A stretch of DNA of 64,000 nt from Falsiroseomonas ponticola (GTDB taxonomy: Bacteria > Pseudomonadota > Alphaproteobacteria > Acetobacterales > Acetobacteraceae): NCBI RefSeq assembly GCF_016805305.1, contig NZ_JAERQN010000001.1, positions 744,001 through 808,000 on the forward strand, read 5' to 3'. Below are positions 44,396 to 55,000 of the stretch, piece after piece. How positions within the stretch are numbered: the first letter of the stretch is position 1; the number at the start of each line of letters is the position of its first letter. The notes below the pieces were generated by a model. The model was not told the origin of the DNA and did not search any database. It worked only from the letters and a program-made list of their open reading frames with translations. Made by a program: the position numbers and the translations under genes.

Positions 44396-45277
44396 ATGCA
44401 GATCACCCCCCATGACGGCGGCGTCGGCGCGCGCATCACCGGCATCGACCTGGCGCAGAAGCTGGCCGAGCCGGATTTCCGGCAGCTGCTGCGGGCGCTC
44501 GGCCATCACGGGGTGCTGTGCTTCCCGGGGCAGGACCTGGAGGCCGCGCAGCTTTCCGCCTTCCGGTCCCGCTTCGGCACGCTGGAGCACAACGTGGCCG
44601 CGATGTTCAACGCCCCCGGCCATCCCGAGGTGATGATCCTGTCCAACATGAAGGACGAGGCGGGCCAGCCGGTCGGGTTGGGCGATGCCGGGCAGGGCTG
44701 GCACACCGACATGAGCTACAGCCACGACATCGCCATTGCGAATGTGCTGCATGCGAAGCAGGTGCCGATGCGGGATGGCAGGCCGCTCGGCGACACGCAG
44801 TTCCTCGACATGCACCGGGCCTATGAGGATCTGCCGCCGGCGGTGAAGGCGCGGCTGGAGGGCCGCACCGCCATCCACGACTTCAACAAGTTCTGGGAGA
44901 TGATGCGCGCGCGCCCGGGATCGGCGCGGGCGCCGCTGACGGAGGAGCAGCGCCGGCGCAAGCCGCCGGTGAGCCAGCCGATCTTCCGCCTGCACCCGAT
45001 CACGGGCCGCCGCGTGCTGTATTGCAATCCCGGCTACGCCACCGTGATCGAGGGCATGGAGGCGGCCGAAAGCGAAGCGATGCTGGACTTCCTGTTCCGG
45101 CATCAATCGCAGGAGAAATACCTCTACAGCCATGCCTGGACGCCGGGCGACGTGCTGATGTGGGACAACATCGCCACCACCCACAATGCGGTGGCCGATT
45201 ACGGGCCGGATGAGCATCGCTACATCCTGCGGGTGCAGGTGATGGCGACGCTGGACTACGCGGCGCTGGCGGCGTGA
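44396..45277 (+). CDS. TauD/TfdA-family Fe(II)/2-oxoglutarate dioxygenase
   Basis: A 293-residue dioxygenase. Iron ligands His-x-Asp in GWHTDMSY (about residue 100) and distal His in IATTHNAVADY (about 260); the 2-oxoglutarate Arg in HRYILRVQV. The N-terminal ALGHHGVLCFPGQDLEAAQ is family-typical. It would hydroxylate a small sulfonate, phenoxyacid or similar compound, with substrate unknown. The AGGAGG site is 6 nt before ATG 44396, favouring it over ATG 44390. Confidence 0.9.
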   Translation: MQITPHDGGVGARITGIDLAQKLAEPDFRQLLRALGHHGVLCFPGQDLEAAQLSAFRSRFGTLEHNVAAMFNAPGHPEVMILSNMKDEAGQPVGLGDAGQGWHTDMSYSHDIAIANVLHAKQVPMRDGRPLGDTQFLDMHRAYEDLPPAVKARLEGRTAIHDFNKFWEMMRARPGSARAPLTEEQRRRKPPVSQPIFRLHPITGRRVLYCNPGYATVIEGMEAAESEAMLDFLFRHQSQEKYLYSHAWTPGDVLMWDNIATTHNAVADYGPDEHRYILRVQVMATLDYAALAA

Positions 45278-45280
45278 CCG

Positions 45281-47395
45281 CTAGGGCCGCCGCACCACCA
45301 GCGCATCGACGGCGGTGATGGACTGGCCCAGGCAGATCAGCGGATTCACGTCGATCTCCTGGACCAGTTCGGCCTGGTCCGCGACGAAGCGGGAGAAGCG
45401 GGAGAGCGTTCCGGCCAGGGCCGGGATGTCCACCGCCGGCGAGCCGCGGAAGCCATCCAGCAGCGCGGCGCCGTTCAGGCGGCGCAGCGCCGCCGCCGCC
45501 GCTTCCGGCGTGAAGGGGGCGGGCAGCAGCGCCGTGTCGCGCAGCAGCTCCGCCATCACGCCGCCGAAGCCGAAGGCGACCAGCGGGCCGAAGGCCGGGT
45601 CGATGCGCGCGCCCATCAGCATCTCCACCCCCCGCGGCACCATGGGCTGCACCAGCACGCCGGCGATGCGGTCCGCGGTGGTGGCGAGGAGCGCCTTCTC
45701 CATGACGGCATCGAAGGCGGCTTGGACCGAAGCGGCATCGGCCAGGTTGAGGCGGATGACGCCGGCTTCCGTCTTGTGGGGGATGTCGGGGCTTTCCGCC
45801 TTCAGCGCGACGGGAAAGCCCAGCGCGGTGGCGGCGGCCACGGCCTCCGCGGCGCTGTGGGCCAGGCGTTCGGGCACCACGGGAATGCCATAGGGGGCGA
45901 GCAGCGCCTTGGCCGCGCGCTCCGCCAGCACGCGGTCCGGCGCGGTGCGGAGGGCGGTGGCGGCGGCCTGGCGGATATCGGGCGGGGTGGGGGGCAGGGC
46001 GGCGCCCGCCTCGGCATCGCGCCGCAGCCAGGCGCCGATGGCGGCGAAGAGGCGCGGCAGGCTGCGGAAGGTGGCGATGCCGGGCTCGGCTTCCAGGCGC
46101 CGCACGCCCTCTCCCTCCAGCCACTCGCTCGCCCAGTAGCAGGCGATGGGCTTGCCGTGGCGGGCGGCGAGGCGCTTCCACCCCTCGAACCGCGTGGCGC
46201 CGAAGGGGTCGGCATAGGGGTAGATCACCATCAGGCAGGCATAGGCGGGGTCGGCCAGGAAGGCGCCGGCCGAGGCCTCGAAGGCGGTGTCGTCGTTCAG
46301 CGCCATGGCGGTGACGTCGCAGGGATTCCGCGCGGCGCCGAATTCGGGGACATGGGCGCGCAGCGTCTCCGCCGTGATGCCCTCGGGCTGGGGAAGGGGG
46401 ACGCCTGCCGCCGCCGCCGCATCCGCCGCCGCCACGCCGAAGCCGCCGGAGGCGAGGACGACGCCCACGCCGTGTCCGCGCGGGCGCCCGGCCTTCGCCA
46501 GGAAGCGGGCGGTTTCCATCACGGCGTCCAGGCTCTCCACCATCACCGCGCCTGCCGCTTCCAGGATGGCGCGATAGGCGGCGTGGTTGCCGGCCAGCGC
46601 CCCGGTGTGGGAGAGCGCGGCCTCCGCCCCCTGCTCGCTCGACGCCATCTTGTGGATGACCAGCGGCTTGCCGGCGCGGGCGGCGAGGGCGGCGGCCTCG
46701 GCGAGCTGGCGGGGATGCTCGACGCCTTCGAAGACGGCGGCGATGGCGCGGCAGGTCTCGTCCTCCGCGAGATAGGCGATGAGGTCGGCGATGCCGACAT
46801 CGCAAGCATTGCCGACGGGGATCGCGTGGCTGACGGCGACGCCGCGCTCCATCGCCTGGGCCAGCGCCATGCTGACGGAGCCGGATTGCGTGACGATGCC
46901 GATGGCGGCGCCGTCCATCGCGCGGGGTTCGGGCATGCGGCCGAACATCATCCGCGCGCCGATCGCGTAGTTGGTGGCGCCGAGGCAGTTGGGGCCGAGC
47001 AGCCGCGTGCCGGTGCCCGCCACCATGGCGGCGAGCCGCCCCTGGAGCGCGATCAGCTCGGGCCGTTGCGTCTCCGCATAGCCGGAGGCGTAGAGGATCA
47101 CGCCGCCGACACCGGCCGCGATGCAGTCGGCGATGGTCTGCTCCGCCTGGTCGCGGCCCAGCGCGACGATGGCGCAATCCGGGACCGATGGCAGGGCGGC
47201 GAGGGTGGGGAAGCAGGGGGTGCCCTCGATCGACTCGTAGCGGGGGTTCACCGGATGCACGGCGCCCGCGAAGCCGCGGAGGTTGCGGAGCGTGCGGAGG
47301 CCGAAGGACCCCTCCCGCGGCGAGGCGCCGATGATGGCGAGGGAGCCGGGATGCAACAGGCGGCGGAGGGCGGCATGGGGGTAGGGGGTGCGCAT
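45281..47395 (-). CDS. ADP-forming acetyl/acyl-CoA ligase, fused alpha and beta subunits
   Basis: A 704-residue protein with all domains of the ADP-forming acyl-CoA synthetases. The CoA-binding domain has [21 protein letters not shown] and GPNCLGATN. Two succinyl-CoA-ligase-like domains follow, with [12 protein letters not shown] and the phospho-His segment [16 protein letters not shown]-terminal ATP-grasp has [23 protein letters not shown]. It may activate propionate, pimelate or other acids; the family also includes protein acetyltransferases, but no GNAT domain is fused here. Confidence 0.9.
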   Translation of the reverse strand: MRTPYPHAALRRLLHPGSLAIIGASPREGSFGLRTLRNLRGFAGAVHPVNPRYESIEGTPCFPTLAALPSVPDCAIVALGRDQAEQTIADCIAAGVGGVILYASGYAETQRPELIALQGRLAAMVAGTGTRLLGPNCLGATNYAIGARMMFGRMPEPRAMDGAAIGIVTQSGSVSMALAQAMERGVAVSHAIPVGNACDVGIADLIAYLAEDETCRAIAAVFEGVEHPRQLAEAAALAARAGKPLVIHKMASSEQGAEAALSHTGALAGNHAAYRAILEAAGAVMVESLDAVMETARFLAKAGRPRGHGVGVVLASGGFGVAAADAAAAAGVPLPQPEGITAETLRAHVPEFGAARNPCDVTAMALNDDTAFEASAGAFLADPAYACLMVIYPYADPFGATRFEGWKRLAARHGKPIACYWASEWLEGEGVRRLEAEPGIATFRSLPRLFAAIGAWLRRDAEAGAALPPTPPDIRQAAATALRTAPDRVLAERAAKALLAPYGIPVVPERLAHSAAEAVAAATALGFPVALKAESPDIPHKTEAGVIRLNLADAASVQAAFDAVMEKALLATTADRIAGVLVQPMVPRGVEMLMGARIDPAFGPLVAFGFGGVMAELLRDTALLPAPFTPEAAAAALRRLNGAALLDGFRGSPAVDIPALAGTLSRFSRFVADQAELVQEIDVNPLICLGQSITAVDALVVRRP

Positions 47396-47421
47396 GCGGC
47401 ATTCTCGGGCCAGACCGTCGC

Positions 47422-47556
47422 GGCGGGAAGCCGCGCGGGGTTGTGTGTGGCGGGAAGCCGCGCGGGGTTGTGTGTGGCGGGAAGCCGGGCGGGGTTGTGT
47501 GTGGCGGGAAGCGGGGTGGGGTTGTGTGTGGCGGGAAGCCGGGTGGGGTTGTGAAG
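47422..47556 (+). repeat. Five tandem 27-bp repeats between acyl-CoA ligase gene and selO
   Basis: Five copies at 47422, 47449, 47476, 47503 and 47530, unit GGCGGGAAGCCGCGCGG followed by GGTTGTGTGT. The first two are identical, with drift at 2-4 positions in the later copies. The array fills most of the 188-bp divergent gap 47396-47583 where both promoters should lie. Because 27 is a multiple of three it keeps several frames open, but no gene is supported there. Confidence 0.92.
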
Positions 47557-47583
47557 GGGCGCGCGGGGGACGATGTGGCGGGG

Positions 47584-49047
47584 ATGAGCACGACCCCCGC
47601 CTTCACTTTCGACAACAGCTATGCCCGCCTGCCGGCGCGCTTCCATGCGCGGCTCGATCCGACGCCGGTGGCGGGGCCGCGCCTCATCAAGGTGAACCAC
47701 GCGCTGGCGCGGGCGATGGGGCTGGATCCCGATTGGCTGGAGACGCCGGAGGGCGTGGCGGTGCTGGCGGGGAATGCGGTGCCGGCGGGCGCCGCGCCGC
47801 TGGCCGCCGCCTATGCGGGCCACCAGTTCGGGCATTTCGTGCCTGCCCTCGGCGACGGCCGCGCGATCCTGCTGGGGGAGGTGGTGGGGCCGGATGGGCG
47901 GCGCCGGGACATCCAGCTGAAGGGATCGGGGCCCACCCCCTTCTCCCGCCGGGGCGATGGGCGGGCCGCGCTGGGACCGGTGCTGCGCGAATACCTGGTG
48001 AGCGAGGCGATGCACGCGCTCGGCATCCCGACCACGCGGGCGCTGGCGGCGGTGACGACGGGCGAGGATGTGTTCCGGGAGACGGCGCTGCCCGGCGCGA
48101 TCGTGGCGCGCGTGGCGTCCAGCCACATCCGCGTCGGCACCTTCCAGTATTTCGCGGCGCGGGGCGACATCGAGGGGATCCGCATCCTCGCCGACCATGC
48201 GATCGCGCGGCACTATCCCGAGGCCGCGGCTGAAGACAATCCGTATCGCGCCTTGCTGGAAGGGGTGGTGGCGCGGCAGGCGGCGCTGGTGGCGCAATGG
48301 CTGCTGGTGGGCTTCATCCATGGCGTGATGAACACGGACAACATGTCCGTCGCCGGCGAGACGATCGACTACGGGCCCTGCGCCTTCATGGATGCCTATG
48401 ACCCCGGCGCGGTGTTCAGCTCCATCGATCACGGCGCGCGCTACGCCTATGGCAACCAGCCGCGCATCGCGCAGTGGAACCTGACGCGGCTGGCGGAGAC
48501 GCTGCTGCCGCTGCTGGCGGATGCGGAGGAGCCGGCGCTGGAATCCGCGAAGCAGGTGCTGACGGGCTTCGGCCCGGCCTTCCAGGCGGCCTATCTCGGC
48601 GGGCTCGCGCGCAAGATCGGCCTGGCCGGCCTGCGGGAGGGCGATGCCGAACTCTCGCAGGATTTCCTGACGCTGCTGGCGGAGGCGGGGGCGGACTTCA
48701 CCCTCGCCTTCCGGGCACTCGGCGATGACGACGCGCTGCGCAGGCTCTTCGCCGACCCGGCGCCGCTGGAGGCCTGGCTGGCGCGCTGGCACGCGCGGCT
48801 GGAGGCCGATCCGCTATCGCCGGCGGAACGCCAGGCGATGATGCAGGCCGCCAACCCCGCCTTCATCCCGCGCAACCACCAGGTGGAGGCGGTGATCGCC
48901 GCCGCCGTGGAGCGCCAGGATTTCGCGCCCTTCGAGGAACTGCTCGCCGTGCTGGCCCGTCCCTACCAGGACCAGCCCGGGGCGGAGCGGTTCCAGTTGC
49001 CGCCGAAGGCGGAGGAGCGCGTCCTCGCGACCTTCTGCGGCACCTAG
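47584..49047 (+). CDS. selO: Protein adenylyltransferase SelO (YdiU family)
   Basis: A 487-residue pseudokinase-fold AMPylase. [11 protein letters not shown] start, [68 protein letters not shown] (catalytic Asn/Asp) and [12 protein letters not shown] are all present. The last residues are FCGT, placing a Cys third from the end, the position of selenocysteine in animal SelO. SelO transfers AMP to proteins under oxidative stress. ATG 47584 begins MSTTPAF; longer readings run into the 27-bp repeats. Confidence 0.95.
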   Translation: MSTTPAFTFDNSYARLPARFHARLDPTPVAGPRLIKVNHALARAMGLDPDWLETPEGVAVLAGNAVPAGAAPLAAAYAGHQFGHFVPALGDGRAILLGEVVGPDGRRRDIQLKGSGPTPFSRRGDGRAALGPVLREYLVSEAMHALGIPTTRALAAVTTGEDVFRETALPGAIVARVASSHIRVGTFQYFAARGDIEGIRILADHAIARHYPEAAAEDNPYRALLEGVVARQAALVAQWLLVGFIHGVMNTDNMSVAGETIDYGPCAFMDAYDPGAVFSSIDHGARYAYGNQPRIAQWNLTRLAETLLPLLADAEEPALESAKQVLTGFGPAFQAAYLGGLARKIGLAGLREGDAELSQDFLTLLAEAGADFTLAFRALGDDDALRRLFADPAPLEAWLARWHARLEADPLSPAERQAMMQAANPAFIPRNHQVEAVIAAAVERQDFAPFEELLAVLARPYQDQPGAERFQLPPKAEERVLATFCGT

Positions 49048-49092
49048 AGATCCGACCCGTCCGGTGGGACGGATCGGCCCCGATCGCTCGCG

Positions 49093-52000
49093 CTACACGA
49101 ACAGCGCGTTGTACTGGCCCGTCGTCATCGCGCCGATCTGCGTGGTGGTGAAGCCGGCCACCTGGGCGCCGGTCAGCGCCGCGATGTCCGTCGTCTCCAG
49201 CCCCGCGATCTGGGTCGTGGTCAGGGCGCCGAGCTGGGTGGTGGTGAAGCCCAGCATCTGCGTCGTGGTCAGCGCGGTGATGGCCGTGCTGGTCAGCGCC
49301 GTGACCTGCGTCGTCGTCAGGCCGCGGATCTGGCTGGTGCCGAAGCCCACCACCTGCGTCGTCGCCAGCGCGCCGAGGCTGGTGGTGGTCAGCCCCGTGA
49401 CCTGAGCCGAGGTCAGCGCGCCCAGCTGCGTCGTCGTCAGCGCCGCCGTCTGCGTGGTGGAGAGGGCGGCGATGTCCGTCGTCTCCAGCCCGCGGATCTG
49501 CGTGGTGCCGAGCGCGCCCACCTGCGTGCTGGTCAGCGCGCCCACCTGCGTCGTGGTCAGCGACGCCACCTGGGCCGAGGTCAGGCCGGTGAGCTGGGTG
49601 GAGGCCAGCGCGCCGAGCTGCGTCGTCGTCAGCGCCGCGACCTGCGTCGTGGTCAGGCCGGCGACCTGGGAGGAGGTGAGGCCCGACAGCTGCGTGGTCG
49701 TGACCGCGCCGAGCTGCGTGGTCGTCAGCGCCGCCAGCTGGGTGGAGCCGAGGCCGCGGAACTGGGTCGTGGTCAGTACGCCGAGGTCCGTCGTCTCCAG
49801 CGCCGCCGCCTGCGTCGAGGTCAGGGCACCAAGCTGGGCGGAGGTGAGGCCGCCGAACTGGGTGGTGGTCAGCGCCGCCAAATCCGTCGTCTCCAGCCCG
49901 CGGATCTGGGCGGTGGAGAGGGCACCGACCTGCGTCGTCGTCAGCGCGCCGATCTGCGTCGTCGTCAGCGACGCCACCTGGCCGGAGGTGAGGCCCGCGA
50001 TCTGGGTGGAGGCGAGGCCGCCCAGCTGCGTGGTGGTCAGCGCCGCGACCTGCGTCGTGGTGAGGCCGCTGACCTGGGTGGAGGTCAGGCCCACCAGCTG
50101 CGTCGTCGTGACGGCGCCGAGCTGCGTCGTGGTCAGCGCCGAGAGCTGGGTGGAGCCGAGGCCGCGGAACTGCGTGGTGGTCAGCACGCCGATATCCGTC
50201 GTCTCCAGCGCCGAGGCCTGGGTGCTGGTCAGCGCCGAGAGCTGGCCGGAGGTGAGGCCCGCGACCTGCGTCGTGGTGAGCGCCGCGAGGTCCGTCGTCT
50301 CCATGCCCCTGATCTGCGCGGTGGCCAGCGCGCCGATGGCGGTGGAGGAGAGCGCGCCGATCTGCGTGGTCGTCAGCGCCGCGATCTGGCCCGAGGTCAG
50401 CGCCGCCGCCTGCGTCGAGGAGAGCGAGGAGAGCTGCGTCGTGGTCAGCGCGCCCACCTGCGTCGTGGTCAGCGCGCCGAGCTGGGTGGAGCGGAGGCCG
50501 GCGAACTGCGTGGTGGTGAGCACCGCGAGGTCCGTCGTCTCCAGCGCCGCCGCCTGGCCGCTGCTGAGCGCGGTGAGCTGGGTGGAGGTGAGGCCGCCGA
50601 TCTGCGTCGTGGTCAGCGCCGCCAGGTCGGTGGTCTCCATGCCCCTGATCTGGGCGGTGGAGAGGGCACCGATCTGCGTCGTGGTCAGCGCGCCGATCTG
50701 CGTGGTGGTCAGCGAGGCCACCTGGCCGGAGGTGAGGCCGGCGATCTGGGTGGAGCCGAGCGCGCCGATCTGCGTGGTGGTCAGCGCCGCGACCTGCGTG
50801 GTGGTGAAGGCGCCCGCCTGGGTGGAGGTGAGGCCCGACAGCTGCGTGGTGGTGACCGCGCCCAACTGCGTGGTCGTCAGCGCCGCCAGCTGGGTGGAGC
50901 CGAGGCCGCGGAACTGCGTGGTGGTCAGCACGCCGAGGTCAGTGGTCTCCAGCGCCGCCGCCTGCGTCGAGGTCAGCGCGCCAAGCTGCGCGGAAGTCAG
51001 GCCGCCGACCTGCGTGGTGGTGAGCGCGGCTAGGTCGGTGGTCTCCATGCCCCTGATCTGGGCGGTGGAGAGGGCGCCGACCTGGGTGGTGGTGAGCGCG
51101 CCGATCTGCGTCGTCGTCAGCGACGCCACCTGGCCGGAGGTGAGGCCCGCCAGCTGGGTGGAGCCGAGGGCGGTGACCTGAGTCGTCGTCAGCGCCGCGA
51201 CCTGCGTCGTGGTCAGGCCGCTGACCTGGGTGGAGGTCAGGCCCGCCAGCTGCGTCGTCGTGACGGCGCCGAGCTGCGTCGTCGTCAGGGCGCTCAGCTG
51301 GGTGGAGCCGAAGCCGCGGAACTGCGTGGTGGTGAGGACGCCGATATCCGTCGTCTCCAGCGCCGCCGCCTGCGTCGAGGTCAGCGCGCCGAGCTGGGCG
51401 GAGGTGAGGCCCGCGATCTGCGTCGTGGTCAGGGCCGCGAGGTCCGTCGTCTCCATGCCCCTGATCTGCGCGGTGGCGAGCGACCCGATGGCGGTGGAGG
51501 AGAGCGCGCCGATCTGCGTGGTGGTCAGCGCCGCGATCTGCGCGGAGGTCAGCGACGCGCCCTGCGCGGAGGTGAGGCCGGCCAGCTGCGTGGTCGTCAG
51601 CGCCCCCAGCTGCGTCGTCGTCAGCGCGCCGAGCTGGGCGGAGCCGAGGCCGGCGAACTGCGTGGTGGTGAGCACCGCGAGGTCCGTCGTCTCCAGCGCC
51701 GCCGCCTGGCCCGAGGTGAGCGCCGACAGCTGGGTGGAGGTCAGGCCGCCGACCTGCGTCGTGGTCAGCGCCGCGAGGTCGGTGGTCTCCATGCCCCTGA
51801 TCTGGGCGGTGGAGAGCGCGCCGATCTGCGTCGTGGTCAGGGCGCCGATCTGCGTCGTGGTCAGCGCCGCCACCTGGCCGGAGGTGAGGCCGGCGATCTG
51901 GGTGGAGCCGAAGCCGCCGACCTGCGTCGTGGTCAGGGCCGCGACCTGCGTCGTGGTCAGGCTGCCCGCCTGGGTGGAGGTCATCGCCGCGATCTGCGTC

Positions 52001-55000
52001 GTCGTGACCGCGCCGAGCTGGGTCGTGGTCAGCGCCGCCAGCTGGGTGGAGCCGAGGCCGCGGAACTGGGTCGTGGTCAGCACGCCGAGATCCGTCGTCT
52101 CCAGCGCCGCCGCCTGGGTGCTGGTCAGGGCACCAAGCTGGGCGGAGGTGAGGCCGCCGACCTGGGTGGTGGTCAGCGCCGCGAGGTCCGTCGTCTCCAT
52201 GCCGCGGATCTGGGCGGTGGAGAGGGCGCCGACCTGGGTGGTGGTGAGCGCGCCGATCTGCGTGGTGGTCAGCGAGGCCACCTGGCCGGAGGTGAGGCCG
52301 GCGATCTGGGTGGAGCCGAGGCCGCCGAGCTGCGTCGTCGTCAGCGCCGCGACCTGGGTCGTGGTGAGGCCGGAAACCTGCGTCGAGGTCAGGCCGGCGA
52401 TCTGCGTGGTGGTGACCGCGCCGAGCTGCGTCGTGGTGAGCGCCGAGAGCTGGGTGGAGCCGAAGCCGCGGAACTGGGTGGTGGTCAGCACGCCGAGGTC
52501 AGTGGTCTCCAGCGCCGCCGCCTGCGTCGAGGTCAAGGCACCAAGCTGCGCGGAGGTGAGGCCCGCGACCTGCGTCGTGGTGAGGGCCGCGAGGTCCGTC
52601 GTCTCCATGCCGCGGATCTGCGCGGTGGCCAGCGCGCCGATGGCGGTGGAGGAGAGCGCGCCGATCTGCGTGGTGGTGAGCGCCGCGATCTGCGCGGAGG
52701 TCAGCGCGGCCGATTGCGTGGTGCTGAGCGTGGAAAGCTGCGTGGTCGTCAGCGCGCCAATCTGCGTCGTGGTCAGCGCCGCCATCTGGGTGGAGCGGAG
52801 GCCGGCGAATTGCGTGGTGGTGAGCACGCCGAGATCGGTGGTCTCCAGCGCCGAAGCCTGGCCGCTGCTGAGCGCGCCGAGCTGGGCGGAGGTGAGGCCG
52901 CCGACCTGGGTGGTGGTGAGCGCGGCGAGGTCCGTCGTCTCCATGCCGCGGATCTGGTCGGTGCCCAGCGCACCGATCTGGGTCGTGGTCAGGGCGCCGA
53001 TCTGCGTGGTGGTCAGCGAGGCCACCTGGCCGGAGGTGAGGCCCGCGATCTGCGTGGAGGCGAGCGCACCGATCTGCGTCGTCGTCAGCGCCGCGACCTG
53101 CGTGGTGGTGAAGGCACCCGCCTGGGTGGAGGTCATCGCCGCGATCTGCGTGGTCGTGACCGCGCCGAGCTGCGTCGTGGTCAGCGCCGCGATCTGCGTG
53201 GAGCCGAGGCCGCGGAACTGCGTGGTGGTCAGCACGCCGAGATCCGTCGTCTCCAGCGCCGCCGCCTGCGTGCTGGTCAGCGCGCCAAGCTGGGCGGAGG
53301 TGAGGCCGCCGACCTGGGTGGTGGTCAGCGCGGCGAGGTCCGTCGTCTCCATGCCGCGGATCTGCGCGGTGGAGAGGGCGCCGACCTGCGTCGTGGTCAG
53401 GGCGCCGATCTGCGTGGTGGTCAGCGACGCCACCTGGCCGGTGGAAAGCCCCGCCAGCTGCCCCGAGCCCAGCCCACCGATCTGCGTGGTGGTCAGCGCC
53501 GCGACCTGCGTCGTGGTCAGCCCCGCGACCTGGGTGGTGGTGAGGGAGGAGAGCTGCGTGGTCGTGACGGCGCCGAGCTGCGTCGTGGTCAGCGCCGAGA
53601 GCTGGGCGGAGCCGAGGCCGCGGAACTGCGTGGTGGTCAGCACGCCGATATCCGTCGTCTCCAGCGCCGAGGCCTGGGTGCTGGTCAGCGCGGAAAGCTG
53701 GGCGGAGGTGAGGCCCGCGACCTGGGTGGTGGTCAGCGCGGCGAGGTCCGTCGTCTCCATGCCGCGGATCTGCGCGGTGGGAAGCCCGCCGATGGCGGTG
53801 GAGGAGAGCGCGCCGATCTGCGTGGTGGTCAGCGCCGCGATCTGGGCGGAGGTGAGGCCGGCCGCCTGCGCCGTGGTCAGCGTCGCCAGTTGCGTCGTCG
53901 TCAGCGCGACGATCTGGGAGGTGGTGAGCGCCGCGATCTGGGTGGAGCCGAGACCCGCGAACTGCGTCGTCGTGGTCAGGACGCTGATATCGGTGGTCTT
54001 CAGCGCGGCGGCCTGGCTGGTGGTGAGCGCGCCGAGCTGGGTGGAGGTGAGGCCGCCGATCTGCGTGGTGGTGAAGGCGGCGAGGTCCGTCGTCTCCATG
54101 CCGCGGATCTGCGCGGTGGAGAGGGCGCCGATCTGCGTCGTGGTCAGGGCGCCGATCTGCGTGGTGGTGAGCGAGGCCACCTGGCCGGAGGTGAGGCCGG
54201 CGATCTGGGTGGAGCCGAGCGCGCCGATCTGCGTCGTCGTCAGCGCCGCGACCTGCGTCGTGGTCAAGCCGGCGACCTGGGAGGAGGTGAGGCCCGCCAG
54301 CTGCGTCGTCGTGACCGCGCCGAGCTGCGTGGTGGTCAGCGCCGAGAGCTGGGTGGAGCCGAGGCCGCGGAACTGCGTGGTGGTCAGCACGCCGAGGTCA
54401 GTGGTCTCCAGCGCCGCCGCCTGCGTCGAGGTCAGCGCGCCAAGCTGGGCGGAGGTGAGGCCGCCGACCTGCGTGGTGGTCAGCGCCGCGAGGTCGGTGG
54501 TCTCCATGCCGCGGATCTGGGCGGTGGAGAGGGCACCGACCTGCGTCGTCGTCAGGGCGCCGATCTGCGTCGTCGTCAGCGAGGCGACCTGGCCGGAGGT
54601 GAGGCCCGCCAGCTGGGTGGAGCCGAGGGCGGTGACCTGAGTGGTCGTCAGCGCCGCGACCTGGGTCGTGGTGAGGCCGCTGACCTGCGTCGAGGTCAGG
54701 CCCGCGAGCTGGGTGGTGGTGACGGCGCCGAGCTGCGTCGTGGTCAGCGCCGAGAGCTGGGTGGAGCCGAAGCCGCGGAGCTGGGTGGTGGTGAGGACGG
54801 CGAGATCCGTCGTCTCCAGCGCCGCCGCCTGCGTGCTGGTCAGTGCCGAGAGCTGGCCGGAGGTGAGGCCCGCGATCTGTGTCGTGGTCAGGGCGGCGAG
54901 GTCCGTCGTCTCCATGCCGCGGATCTGCGCGGTGGCGAGCGACCCGATGGCGGTGGAGGAGAGCGCGCCGATCTGCGTGGTGGTCAGCGCCGCGATCTGC

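Noticed and set aside
47443..47583. Extension of selO upstream through the 27-bp repeats
   Set aside because: SelO proteins begin at the [11 protein letters not shown] segment; ATG 47584 fits, and the extra residues are simple GGK-VVC repeats.
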